DNA of 64,000 bases, taken from the NCBI RefSeq assembly GCF_003610785.1, contig NZ_RAQQ01000002.1:124001-188000 (forward strand), given 5' to 3'. The position numbers and the translations under genes are program-made. How positions within the stretch are numbered: the stretch's first letter is position 1; each line of letters begins with the position of its first letter. The stretch comes from Micromonospora globbae. Its GTDB lineage: Bacteria; Actinomycetota; Actinomycetes; Mycobacteriales; Micromonosporaceae. This document shows, piece by piece, positions 42,692 through 51,951 of the stretch. The notes beneath the pieces were generated by a model, which saw only the letters and a program-made list of their open reading frames with translations, was not told the DNA's origin and did not search any database.

Positions 42692-43291
42692 GTGGGAATC
42701 GTATCGCCCGGCTTCCAGGGTCGGCCCCGCTCGTCGGAGCCCGCCCTGCCACCCGGCCAGTACCTGACGCAGGACTTCCCGGTGCTCTCCGCCGGCCCGA
42801 CGCCCCGGGTGCCGCTGGACACCTGGGAGTTCGTCATCACCACCGAGACCGGCGCGGAGTACCGCTGGTCCTGGTCGGAGCTGATGGCGTTGCCGCAGGA
42901 GACGCCGCAGGTCGACATCCACTGCGTCACCCGCTGGTCCAAGCTCGGCACCACCTGGCAGGGCGTCTCGCTCGACACGCTGCTCGACGGCGTCGACACC
43001 GACGCGGACTACGTCATGGCGCACTCGTACGGCGGGTACACGACCAACCTCCCGCTGGAGGACCTGCGGGGCGGGCGGGCCTGGGTGGCGCACACCTTCG
43101 AGGGTGAGGAACTGCCGGGGGAGCACGGCGGGCCGGCCCGCCTGCTGGTGCCGCACCTCTACTTCTGGAAGTCGGCCAAGTGGGTGCGCGGTCTGCGGCT
43201 CATGACCACCGACGAGCCCGGCTTCTGGGAGACCGCCGGCTACCACGACTACGGCGACCCCTGGCGCGAACAGCGGTACCAGGGTGACTGA
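42692..43291 (+). CDS. Molybdopterin-dependent oxidoreductase (SUOX/YedY-like)
   Basis: A 199-residue sulfite-oxidase-fold molybdoenzyme. H-C-V-T-R-W carries the Mo-coordinating cysteine, and Y-T-T-N-L-P, P-A-R-L-L-V-P-H-L-Y-F-W-K-S-A-K-W-V-R-G are typical of the SUOX molybdopterin domain. It lacks the dimerisation domain, heme domain and any Tat signal, so it is a small cytoplasmic form. GTG 42692 has no ribosome binding site and lies 6 nt after TACGAC, a weak -10. It overlaps the reductase gene by 8 bp, implying the flavoprotein delivers or removes its electrons. Substrate is unknown, with S- or N-oxides, including methionine sulfoxide, as candidates. Confidence 0.88.
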   Translation: MGIVSPGFQGRPRSSEPALPPGQYLTQDFPVLSAGPTPRVPLDTWEFVITTETGAEYRWSWSELMALPQETPQVDIHCVTRWSKLGTTWQGVSLDTLLDGVDTDADYVMAHSYGGYTTNLPLEDLRGGRAWVAHTFEGEELPGEHGGPARLLVPHLYFWKSAKWVRGLRLMTTDEPGFWETAGYHDYGDPWREQRYQGD

Positions 43292-44063
43292 GCGCGCCGC
43301 GGCGGTGCGCCCTCCGGCGCGCGCGCCGCTCACCTGGCGGGTGGCCCGGCTCGTGGAGCGCCGGGTGGAGACCCCGACCGCGCACACCCTGGTGCTGGAG
43401 GTGCCGGACTGGCCCGGGCACCTGCCGGGGCAGCACCTGGACGTCCGGCTCACCGCCGCCGACGGCTACCAGACCGCCCGCTCGTACTCCCTGGCCGGGC
43501 CGGTCGTCGACGGCCCCGCGGGGCCCCGCATCGAGCTGACGGTGCAGCGGGTGCCCGACGGGGAGGTGTCGCCGTACCTCATCGACACCTACGCCGAGGG
43601 CGACCCGGTCGAGGTGCGCGGGCCGGTCGGCGGCTGGTTCGTCTGGCGCCCGGAGGAGACCGCCCCCGTGCTGCTGGTCGCGGGCGGCTCGGGGATCGTG
43701 CCCCTCATGGCGATGCTGCGGGCGCGCCGGTCGGCCGGCAGCCGGGTGCCGTTCCGGCTGCTCTACTCGGTGCGTACGCCCGACGACGTCATCTATGCCG
43801 ACGAGCTGCGCCGCCGTGCCCGCGACGACCTGGGCCTGGACGTGGCGTACCTCTACACGCGCCGGGCGCCGGAGGGGTGGCGGGGCGAACCGCACCGGAT
43901 CGGGCTGGCCGACGTGAACAACCACGGGTGGCCGGCCGATCTGCAGCCGATCAACTACGTGTGCGGCCCGACGGGGTTCGTGGAGACCGTGGCCGACCTG
44001 CTCGTCGGCCTGGGACACCAGCCACGGCGGGTGAAGACCGAACGCTTCGGCCCGACCGGCTGA
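43284..44063 (+). CDS. FAD/NAD(P)-binding ferredoxin reductase-like protein
   Basis: A 259-residue flavin reductase. The FAD domain has R-S-Y-S-L-A-G (R-x-Y-S motif), and the NAD(P) domain has L-L-V-A-G-G-S-G-I-V-P-L-M-A-M and Y-V-C-G-P-T-G-F. No 2Fe-2S domain is fused, so electrons probably pass directly to the partner molybdoenzyme. GTG 43284 overlaps that gene's stop by 8 bp. The DUF6510 gene follows 17 nt later. Confidence 0.9.
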   Translation: MTERAAAVRPPARAPLTWRVARLVERRVETPTAHTLVLEVPDWPGHLPGQHLDVRLTAADGYQTARSYSLAGPVVDGPAGPRIELTVQRVPDGEVSPYLIDTYAEGDPVEVRGPVGGWFVWRPEETAPVLLVAGGSGIVPLMAMLRARRSAGSRVPFRLLYSVRTPDDVIYADELRRRARDDLGLDVAYLYTRRAPEGWRGEPHRIGLADVNNHGWPADLQPINYVCGPTGFVETVADLLVGLGHQPRRVKTERFGPTG

Positions 44064-44080
44064 CCGGCGAGGAGGCAGCA

Positions 44081-44374
44081 ATGACGGAGATGTCCTTCCT
44101 GGACGGCAACATGCTCGACGGGCCGCTGCGGGAGCTGTTCGCCGTGGACGTGAGCGGAGCCACCGGCCGCTGCGAGAACTGCGGGGTGGTCGGCCCGATG
44201 GGCACGCTGCGCGTGTACTCGCACGCGCCGGGCCTCGTGGGGCGCTGTCCGAGCTGCGCCGAGGTGATGCTGCGGCTGGTCCGCTCGCCCTCCTGGGCGC
44301 GGCTCGACCTGCGCGGGACCACGTTCCTCCAGGTGCCCGTGCCCCTCGACCAGCCGCATCCCCGTCCGCTCTGA
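44081..44374 (+). CDS. DUF6510 family zinc-ribbon protein
   Basis: A 97-residue protein with two CxxC pairs, C-E-N-C and C-P-S-C, about 30 residues apart, forming a likely zinc ribbon. The N-terminal L-D-G-N-M-L-D-G-P-L-R-E-L-F is the family hallmark. It sits third in the molybdoenzyme/reductase operon, so it may assist that enzyme, but no function is established. GAGGAGG lies before ATG 44081. Confidence 0.78.
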   Translation: MTEMSFLDGNMLDGPLRELFAVDVSGATGRCENCGVVGPMGTLRVYSHAPGLVGRCPSCAEVMLRLVRSPSWARLDLRGTTFLQVPVPLDQPHPRPL

Positions 44375-44378
44375 GCGC

Positions 44379-46100
44379 TCAGGACGTCGCGGTGAGCTGG
44401 TCCGCCCGCCGGTCGCCGGGCTGCTCCGCCTGGGACTGCGCGGGTGCCGGCGGCGCGGCCGGCGGCGCGGCCGGCGGCGCGGCCGGCGGTGCGGTCGGCG
44501 CGGGCGCGGTGGCCGGCGCCGCGGCCGGACGACCGGGCCGCGGCACGGGCACGGCGGTGGCCGCCGGCCGGATCCGGTCCAGGCGGCGCCGCAGCCGGCC
44601 GAGCACCTGGCCGACGGTCACCGGCACCACGGTGAGGACGAGCTGACCGGTGCGCTCGTCGACCGTGGCGCCGACGCCGTAGAGGCGCGCCCCGCGCCGG
44701 CGGATGCGGGGTCGACCGGCGGAGAGCCGGGGGGCGCGGACCGGGGCGCTGCCGTGGCCGTGAGCACCGGTCAGTTCGGCGCGCACCGGGTGTCGCTGGC
44801 CCGTCGCGGAACTGGCGGTCAGCAACCGCTCCAGCGGGAACGTGCCGCGTACGGTGCTGCCGGTGGGGTCCGCCGGGTCCACGATGGTCGTGGCCGGCAG
44901 GTCTCCGGCGACGAGGCATACCGGGCCGGCCAGCCGGGAGAAGCCGGGATGGGGGCTGCGGGCGGTGACGGTGAGGGCTGGTCCGTCCCAGCCGATGTCC
45001 ACCGTGTCCAGCCGGGCCAGCCAGTCCGCCCGCACGTCCGTCACGTCGGCCCACTCGGAGGCGCGCACGCGCGGGTAGGCGGCGTACCACCGTTCGCCGG
45101 AGACGACGGTGGCGGGGACGCCCCGCTCGGCGTCCTGGTCGATCACCGCGAGCAGGTCGTCGACCCCGCCCGCGGCGACCGCGCCGAGGCGCAGCCGGGC
45201 CTCGATGCCGAGCCGGTCACGCAGGCCGCCGGTGAGGTGACGGTCCACGAGGCGGCGGACCACCGCGTGGACGCGCTCCTGGGTGGCCCGGTCCAGCCGC
45301 CGGAAGTCGTCGCCGACCAGGCCGGCCACCTCCAGGCCGAAGTGCCGGCGCAGCACCGCGTCGCGCCGCGGGCCCGCCGGGATCAGCTGCGCCACGAAGT
45401 CGACCAGTCGCTCCACGCTGACGAGCCGCCTCTCGACGCTGCTGCGGTAGGTGATGTTGCGGGCGTCGAGGCGGCGGACGGCGTGGTAGTAGTCGTAGTC
45501 GGCGAGCACCGAGACGCGCCGCGCCCGGTAGCACGCCTCGAGGGTGAACGGCTGGTCGCTGAGGACCGGCATGTCCTCCGGGAAGCGCAGCCCGTGCTGG
45601 TCGATCAGTTCCCGCCGGAACAGCTTGGTGTTCGCCAGCGACCACGGCAGGGCCGAGTCGAACAGGTCGACGTCGACGGCGTCGGACGCGAAGATGTCCT
45701 GGAAGACGTGCCGCCCGTTGACCCCCACCACGCGGCCCAGCGTCACGTCCGAGCCGTGCCGGTCGGCCGCGGCCACCAGCCGCTCCAGGGCCTCCGGGCC
45801 GAGGTGGTCGTCGGAGCCGAGGAAGAACACGTAGCGCCCGGTGGCCAGCTCCAGGCCCCGGTTGCACGGCGCCGCGGGCCCGCCGGAGTTCGGCTGGTGC
45901 ACCACAGTCAGGACGTCCGGGTGCCGGGCGGCGAGCCGGTCGAGCAGGCGACCGCCGCCGTCAGTGGACCCGTCGTCCACCGCGACGACCTCCATCCGGG
46001 ACGCGCCGATACTCTGCCCCAGCAGCGACGACAGGCAGCGGCGCAGGTAGGGCATGGTGTTGTAGACGGGGACGACGACGCTGACGTCGGGCGGGGTCAT
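44379..46100 (-). CDS. Glycosyltransferase family 2 protein with long C-terminal extension
   Basis: A 573-residue protein. The GT-A domain (residues about 5-225) begins V-S-V-V-V-P-V-Y-N-T-M-P-Y-L-R-R-C-L and has V-D-D-G-S-T-D-G-G, G-S-D-D as the DxD-type metal motif, and a helical acceptor region. Residues about 330-500 form a beta-rich domain of the kind seen in teichoic/teichuronic acid transferases. The last 60 residues are a Pro/Ala repeat (P-P-A-A units) from a 12-bp DNA repeat. ATG 46100 overlaps the upstream glycosyltransferase stop (ATGA). Confidence 0.88.
   Translation of the reverse strand: MTPPDVSVVVPVYNTMPYLRRCLSSLLGQSIGASRMEVVAVDDGSTDGGGRLLDRLAARHPDVLTVVHQPNSGGPAAPCNRGLELATGRYVFFLGSDDHLGPEALERLVAAADRHGSDVTLGRVVGVNGRHVFQDIFASDAVDVDLFDSALPWSLANTKLFRRELIDQHGLRFPEDMPVLSDQPFTLEACYRARRVSVLADYDYYHAVRRLDARNITYRSSVERRLVSVERLVDFVAQLIPAGPRRDAVLRRHFGLEVAGLVGDDFRRLDRATQERVHAVVRRLVDRHLTGGLRDRLGIEARLRLGAVAAGGVDDLLAVIDQDAERGVPATVVSGERWYAAYPRVRASEWADVTDVRADWLARLDTVDIGWDGPALTVTARSPHPGFSRLAGPVCLVAGDLPATTIVDPADPTGSTVRGTFPLERLLTASSATGQRHPVRAELTGAHGHGSAPVRAPRLSAGRPRIRRRGARLYGVGATVDERTGQLVLTVVPVTVGQVLGRLRRRLDRIRPAATAVPVPRPGRPAAAPATAPAPTAPPAAPPAAPPAAPPAPAQSQAEQPGDRRADQLTATS
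44450..44500 (-). repeat. In-frame 12-bp repeat encoding Pro-Pro-Ala-Ala
   Basis: Four near-identical GGCGGCGCGGCC units (plus-strand reading) encode P-P-A-A on the minus strand in the C-terminal tail of the GT2 protein. Copy-number change would keep the frame. Confidence 0.75.
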
Positions 46101-47728
46101 CGGATCGCTCCTTGCGCGTCCGGCACACCGGAGTCCGGCGGGCGATGGGTCTCGGGGGGCGATGGCGGGGAGGCGGGCGGCGGCGGGCTCGCACCGGGGT
46201 GCAGCCGCCGGTAGACCTGGTCGAGCACGTCCGCCTGCGCCTGCCATGTCCAGCTCGCCAGCAGCCCGGGGCGGTCGTACGCCGCCCGATACCGCGCCGG
46301 GTCGGCCAGCACCGCGCGTACCGCGCGGACGAAGTCGTCGACGTCGCCGGCCCGGAAGACCTCGCCCTGACCGGTCTCCCGGGTGGTGGCGGCCATCGTC
46401 CGCACGTCGCTGACCACCAGCGGCAGCCGCGCGTGGGAGTACTCGAAGAACTTCGTGATCAGCGCGATCTCGTGGTTCGGCCAGTGCTGGATGGGGATCA
46501 CGCCGACGTCGGCGCCGGACAGGAACGGCACCACCTGCCAGTGCGGCACGTACGGGTGGACGTGCAGCCGGTCGGCGACGCCGAGCGCCGTGGCGCGGCG
46601 GACAAGTTGCTCGACGTACCGCAGCCGCGGGTTGACGACCAGCGCGACGTGCACGCCGGCCAGCCGGGGGAGGGCGTCGACCAGGATGTCCAGGCCGCGC
46701 TGCGGCGCCGCCGCGCCGCTGTAGACGAGCAGGGGCACGTCGTGGGCGATGCCGCACCGGCCCCGGATCGCCGGCGCGGGCGCCTCACCCGCCGGGCGGT
46801 GCTCGACGGCGGGGGCGTTGAGCAGCACGGTGGGGCGCTCCGCCAGCCCGTGCTCGCGGCACAGCAGGTCGGCCAGGGCGGGCGAGACGGTCACAACGGC
46901 GTCGGCGTACGGGGCGTACTCCCGCTCGTGCGCGCGATGGGCGGGCAGCCACCGGGCGTGGTCGCGCCACGGCCGGATGCCGGGGAGGAACTCGTGCGCG
47001 TCCCAGACGAGGCGCACGTTCCGTCCGCCGGCCAGCGCGCGGATCTTGGCGCGGGCGCCCACGCCGAGCATCCGGAAGTCGTGGGCGTGGATCAGGTCGG
47101 GTCGCAGCGCGTCGACGACCGGGCCGTAGGCCAGCTCGTAGTCCCACAGGCCGGGCTCCAGCCGTCGCCACGCCCGGTCACCCAGTGCCAGCCGCCAGAA
47201 CAGGGTGTACGCCCGGTCCCACGGGCTGCGGAACCTGCGGCGGTCGCGTACCCGGTTCATCATCCCGGTGCGCAGCCAGACCCAGCGGTCGAGCAGGTGG
47301 GCCGCCGTCTCCCGCAGTCGCAGCGCGCGCCGGGCCCGGCGCAGCCGGGCGGGCGGCAGCTCGTCGGCGCGCAGCGCCAGCAGCGCGGCGCTCACCGCGA
47401 GGTCGGCGCGCCAGGCGCGAACCCACTGCGCCCGGTGCTCGGCGATGCCGCCCGGGCGGTACGCCAGCGGCCAGCGCACCCAGGTGCGCCGGAACTCGTG
47501 GCGTCGCCGGTCCAACGGCGTCGGCATCGGCAGCAGCCGCACTTCGGCCGTGCCGAGGCGCCAGCGGTGCTCGACGCCGTCCGGCGAACGGCCCAGCAGG
47601 GTGACGTCCCAGCCCGCCTCGGCCGCCGAGCGGGCGATCTTCTGCACCCGGGAGTCGCCCTCGACGCGGTTGTCGACGAGCATCACCACCCGGCCGCGGT
47701 GCCTACCGACCGCCGCGTCGTCGCCCAC
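46097..47728 (-). CDS. Glycosyltransferase family 4 protein, extended
   Basis: A 543-residue GT-B transferase. It starts with R-V-V-M-L-V-D-N-R-V-E-G-D-S-R-V-Q-K and carries a basic helical insert (about 75-190) before the acceptor site L-I-H-A-H-D-F-R-M-L-G. The donor half has P-L-L-V-Y-S-G-A-A-A-P-Q-R-G-L-D and K-F-F-E-Y-S-H-A-R-L-P-L-V-V-S-D, the E-Y-x-x-x-x-x-P loop. The C-terminal 40 residues are Pro/Ser-rich. GTG 47728 is upstream of GT2 with a 4-bp overlap, so both act in one surface-glycan pathway. Confidence 0.87.
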   Translation of the reverse strand: MGDDAAVGRHRGRVVMLVDNRVEGDSRVQKIARSAAEAGWDVTLLGRSPDGVEHRWRLGTAEVRLLPMPTPLDRRRHEFRRTWVRWPLAYRPGGIAEHRAQWVRAWRADLAVSAALLALRADELPPARLRRARRALRLRETAAHLLDRWVWLRTGMMNRVRDRRRFRSPWDRAYTLFWRLALGDRAWRRLEPGLWDYELAYGPVVDALRPDLIHAHDFRMLGVGARAKIRALAGGRNVRLVWDAHEFLPGIRPWRDHARWLPAHRAHEREYAPYADAVVTVSPALADLLCREHGLAERPTVLLNAPAVEHRPAGEAPAPAIRGRCGIAHDVPLLVYSGAAAPQRGLDILVDALPRLAGVHVALVVNPRLRYVEQLVRRATALGVADRLHVHPYVPHWQVVPFLSGADVGVIPIQHWPNHEIALITKFFEYSHARLPLVVSDVRTMAATTRETGQGEVFRAGDVDDFVRAVRAVLADPARYRAAYDRPGLLASWTWQAQADVLDQVYRRLHPGASPPPPASPPSPPETHRPPDSGVPDAQGAIR

Positions 47729-47935
47729 CCTGGTCCTCCAGCAGCCACCTGGTCCGTCCGGCGCGACACCACGGTCGCGGAGCCAGGCGTACGGAGGGCG
47801 ACGGGGACGTGACGGGTGATGGACCGGGAGGCGGCGGTTGGTGGCCGTGCCGGGGCCCCGCGGTGAGCGCGAACGCCGCCGGGGACGCCGACGGGCGGGA
47901 GCGCCGATTCGGCGACTCCCGCCCGACCGCGTGGA

Positions 47936-48100
47936 TCAGCGGCCCGGGCCGCGTGCCTCCCTGAACTGTCCGCCCAGGCGCTCGATGCGGCCCTGCTTCT
48001 GCTCGACCCGCCGCCGCTGCCGCGCCGTGAGCTGCTTGCGCCCGCTCTGCCGCAGGTAGATCGGCTGCCGCTGGTCGTTGGACATCGGCATGCTGTTCAT
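47936..48100 (-). CDS. Small basic hypothetical protein
   Basis: A 54-residue, strongly basic, Gln/Arg-rich protein with a predicted helix R-Q-R-R-R-V-E-Q-K-Q-G-R-I-E-R-L. GGAGGAGG on the minus strand lies 8 nt before ATG 48100, which supports a real gene. Its charge suggests RNA or DNA binding, but I recognise no family. Confidence 0.6.
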   Translation of the reverse strand: MNSMPMSNDQRQPIYLRQSGRKQLTARQRRRVEQKQGRIERLGGQFREARGPGR

Positions 48101-48194
48101 GGACGCCGCCTCCTCCTCGGTGCGCCGACACGTGCGTCCACAGGTTGCCGCGGCGGCGGGTGAGCCGGCCCCACCCACCACGGGTGAGGGGACG

Positions 48195-49640
48195 TCAGCT
48201 TCCCGGCCGGGGGAACGCCACGGGGCTGCGCAGGCCGCCGCGGCCCGCCGCCCGGACGCCGAAGAAGACGTTGTCCTTGGACAGGTCGATGGTCACCTGG
48301 GTCACGTCGCCCACGGGAATCACCTTCTGCCACTCCGCGGCGGTGGTCTCCCGCCAGACCACCTCGTACCCGGCCAGGTCGGGTTCGTCGCCGCGCCGCC
48401 AGCGCAGCGTGGTGTTGTTGGTGAGGTCGCTGGTGACGATGACGACCCCCTTCGGCGTGCCGGGCGCCTGCGCGAGCGACCACAGCGCCGCGCCGTTCAC
48501 CCGGGCCACCCGCGTGATGTACCCGAAGTCGCAGAACTCCGGCAGGTCGCCGTACTGCCGCCCGTCGACGACCCGCACGTCCTGGTGCTGGTGGGCGAAG
48601 TCCTCGTTCGGCTCGGTGAACCGGCCCGCCGGCCAGCCCTGCTCCAGGAACGAGATGTGGTCGCTGCCGCGCAGGTAGCGGTCCCGCCGGTAGATCACCC
48701 GGACCCGCATGCCGGTCGCGCCGTTCTCGGCGACGTCCTTCACGAACCGGGCGAGCTGACGCGACGGCGAGTCGTTCTCGCCGCCGACGGACCGGCGGGT
48801 GTTCGCCTCGGCGGGCGTCTCGGCGGTCGGCACGCCCTCGGCGAAGAGCCGCACCGTGCGCGGGTCGCGGGTGCCGTCGTCGGCCGTGCTGCTGCCCACG
48901 ATGTCGTCGCTGAACATCCCCTGCACGTCGGCGCCGGCCGCCTTGAGCTGCTGGGCGAGGTGGGCGGAGCCGTAGAGGCCCTGCTCCTCGCCGGCCACGG
49001 CGGCGAAGACGATGGTCGCCGCCGTACGGCGGGTGGCCATCAGCCGGGCCAGCTCCATCACGAGGGCCACCCCGGAGGCGTCGTCGTCGGCGCCCGGCGC
49101 GTCGCTCACCGCGTCCATCACGTCCGAGGCGCGCGAGTCGTAGTGGCCGGTCACCACGTACGTCCGGTTCGGCGACGTCTCCCCGCGCAGGGTCGCCACG
49201 ACGTTGGTGATCCGGGTCGGCACCGGGATGCGGGAGGCGGGTTGCTGGACGTACGACTGGAGCTCCACGGTCATCCGCCCGCCGGAGGCCGCGGCGTACT
49301 CCCGCATCCGGTCGTAGATCCAGTCCCGCGCGGCGCCGATGCCGCGCTCGGGGTCGTCCTGGGCGGAGAGGGTGTGCCGGGTTCCGAAGGCGGCCAGCCT
49401 CCGGACGATCGCCTCGATCCGATCCTGGTCGACGGCGCGGAGCAGGTCGCGCAGCTCACGGTCCGGCGGTTGCGGCCGCACCGGGTGACCGGGGCCCGGC
49501 GGGGCACCGCCGCCGGACGCGGCGGCCGGGTCGGCCAGCGCCGGTACGGCAACGGTGGCGGCCGTGGCGGCGGTGGCGGCGGTCAGGAAGGTGCGGCGCG
49601 TGGGCCTCGTGGGCGGCCGGCCGCTGTCGTCAGTTCCCAT
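48195..49640 (-). CDS. Tat-exported M28 family metallopeptidase
   Basis: A 481-residue secreted aminopeptidase-like enzyme. The Tat signal has R-R-T-F-L (15-19) followed by an Ala/Thr-rich hydrophobic region. The di-zinc site of M28 is complete: G-H-Y-D-S (His and Asp), A-D-D-D-A-S-G (bridging Asp), and A-G-E-E-Q-G-L-Y-G-S (catalytic Glu and Glu ligand), with S-D-H-I-S-F for the last His. The C-terminal 90 residues look like a fibronectin-III-type beta domain (Y-E-V-V-W-R-E-T). Substrate is unknown. Confidence 0.88.
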   Translation of the reverse strand: MGTDDSGRPPTRPTRRTFLTAATAATAATVAVPALADPAAASGGGAPPGPGHPVRPQPPDRELRDLLRAVDQDRIEAIVRRLAAFGTRHTLSAQDDPERGIGAARDWIYDRMREYAAASGGRMTVELQSYVQQPASRIPVPTRITNVVATLRGETSPNRTYVVTGHYDSRASDVMDAVSDAPGADDDASGVALVMELARLMATRRTAATIVFAAVAGEEQGLYGSAHLAQQLKAAGADVQGMFSDDIVGSSTADDGTRDPRTVRLFAEGVPTAETPAEANTRRSVGGENDSPSRQLARFVKDVAENGATGMRVRVIYRRDRYLRGSDHISFLEQGWPAGRFTEPNEDFAHQHQDVRVVDGRQYGDLPEFCDFGYITRVARVNGAALWSLAQAPGTPKGVVIVTSDLTNNTTLRWRRGDEPDLAGYEVVWRETTAAEWQKVIPVGDVTQVTIDLSKDNVFFGVRAAGRGGLRSPVAFPRPGS

Positions 49641-49746
49641 GACGGCATCCTCGCCATCGACGACCGTGTCTGTCTACATCGTTCGGCGTGGATGTTCCAC
49701 GACCTTTCACCCGGGTCGGGTGATGACGCCCGGACCGGCGCCTTCC

Positions 49747-49761
49747 TACGGTGAGGGCATG
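49747..49761 (+). promoter_or_regulatory. -10 box and leaderless start of the debranching-enzyme gene
   Basis: TACGGT (49747-49752) precedes ATG 49759 by 6 nt with no clear ribosome binding site. Confidence 0.5.
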
Positions 49762-51910
49762 ACCTCCGTACGCCCGACGCCCGCGGATCCCACGCCGGGA
49801 CTGGTCGCCGCCCGGGAGGCCGGTGACCAGCGGGCCCTGCCGCCGGAGCTCGGACCCGACTCGATGGCGGTCCTGAGCGGCCCCACCTTCATGTACGCCG
49901 ACCGGTGCGGGGACGTGCCACCCGGAAGCATCGGCGGCCTCGTGCACCTGGACACCCGGCTGGTCAGCGAGTGGGTGCTCTCGATCAACGGCTCGCGGTT
50001 GCTGGCGCTGCGCGCGGGGACGCTCGAGCACTACGCGGCGGAGTACGTGCTCACCGTCCCCGAGGCGTGCGGCCTGCCCGCGGACAGCCTGGGCATCCGC
50101 CGGCAACGCTACGTGGCCGACGGCTTTCACGAGCGGGTGAGCCTGGTGTCGTTCCGGCCGGAGCAGGTCCGCTTCGAGCTGCGGCTCGCCGTGAACGCCG
50201 ATTTCGCCGACCTGTTCGAGGTGAAGTCGGGGGTCCGGGACCGCTCGGCGCAGATCACCCGCGACCACTGTCCGGACGGCGCGGGGCTCTGCTTCTCCTA
50301 CGCCGCCGACGGGTTCTCCGCCGAGACCCGGGTCTGCTCCTCCGTGCCCGCCGACCGGGTCGAGGGCGACCAGCTGGTCTGGGAGATCGAGCTGTCCTCA
50401 CGCCAGGAGTGGGAGGTGGACCTGCACGTGCCCCTTCCACCCGGGATGGGCGTGGTGGAACCGATCCGGGGGGACATCGCCGACGTCTTCCACCGGCGGG
50501 TCGAGGATCCGCTGCGCCGCTGGGCGGAGGAGCGGGCCGTCCTGCGCAGTGACCATCAGGGGCTGGAGCGCACCGTCCGGCAGTCACGGGACGACCTCGC
50601 GGCCCTGCGGCTGGACCTGGAGGTGAAGGGGCAGCGCATCCTGCTGCCCGGCGCCGGGCTGCCCTGGTTCCTCACCGTCTTCGGCCGGGACACGCTGATC
50701 ACCGCGTACCAGACGCTCGTGGGCGGGCCGATGCTGGCTCACGGCGCCCTGCTCGCGCTGGCCCGCCTCCAGGGTCGGCGCTGCGACGACTTCACCGACG
50801 AGGAGCCCGGCAAGATCCTGCACGAGGTGCGCAGCGGCGAGTTGACCCGGACCGGGGTGAAGCCCTACACGCCGTACTACGGCACCGCCGACGCCACCCA
50901 GCTCTGGCTGATCCTGCTCTCCGAGTACTGGCGCTGGACCCACGACGAGGAGACGGTCCAGTTCCTGCGGGACAACGCGATCGCGGCGTTGCACTGGATC
51001 GACAACTACGGCGACCGGGACGGGGACGGCTACGTGGAGTACGCCACCCGGTCCCCGGAAGGGCTGGGCAACCAGTGCTGGCGCGACTCCCCGGACGGCG
51101 TCTGCTTCGCCGACGGGCGGATCCCCGTGCTCCCGATCGCCACCAGCGACCTCCAGGGCTACACGTACGACGCGAAGCTTCGTCTGGCCGAACTGGCCGA
51201 CGGGCCGCTCGCCGACCCGGGGCTCGCCCGGCGGTTGCGCGCCGACGCGGCCGCCCTCTACCAGCGGTTCAACCGGGACTTCTGGATCGAGGAGCGGGGC
51301 GGCTACTACGCCGTCGGCCTGGACGGCGACAAGACCCCCATTCGACTCCATCACCTCGAACATGGGGCACCTGCTGTGGAGCGGGATCGTGCCGCGGGAG
51401 CGGGCCGACACCGTGGTACGGCAGCTCATGGCGGAGGACATGTTCTCCGGGTGGGGCATCCGCACCCTGTCCCGCGCCGAGCGGCGGTACAACGCCATCG
51501 GCTACCACCTGGGCACGGTCTGGCCGCACGACAACTCCATCGCGGTGCTCGGTCTGACCCGCTACGGCTACCGCACCGAGGCGAACCGGATCAGCCTGGC
51601 GCTGCTGGAGGCCGCCGAGCACTTCGACTATCGGCTGCCGGAGGCGCTGACCGGGTTCCAGCGGGAGCGGATCATCTTCCCGGTGCCGTACCCGACGGCG
51701 TGCAGCCCGCAGGCCTGGGCCACCGGCACCCCGCTGGCGCTGGTCCGGTCGATGGTGGGGATCGAGCCCGTCGACGGAAAGCTGGTCGTCGACCCGGACA
51801 TTCCGGCCGAGCTGGGCCGGATCACCGCCGACCGGATCCGGGCCTTCGGCAAGCTGTGGGAGATCGAGGCGGTCGGCACCAGCGGGCACGTCCGGCTCGC
51901 CTCCGGCTGA
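49759..51910 (+). pseudogene. Glycogen-debranching (GDE N-bis/amylo-alpha-1,6-glucosidase) family gene with +1 frameshift
   Basis: The reading frame encodes an N-terminal GDE_N_bis domain (M-Y-A-D-R-C-G-D... through about residue 260) and then an (alpha/alpha)6 glucosidase domain with L-P-W-F-L-T-V-F-G-R-D-T-L-I-T-A-Y and G-N-Q-C-W-R-D-S. After G-D-K-T-P-I, at bases 51340-51342, the frame shifts. The conserved continuation D-S-I-T-S-N-M-G-H-L-L-W-S-G runs in the next frame from 51344 to a normal stop at 51910. One extra T at 51341 or 51342 explains this; without it the product would be 716 residues. Both halves are otherwise intact, so it is either a very recent mutation or a sequencing/assembly error. 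The product would trim alpha-glucan branches or act on related oligosaccharides. Confidence 0.85.
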
Positions 51911-51951
51911 GGCGCACGTTTGTCCGGCCGCTGCCCGGGAACCGGGGCGGA

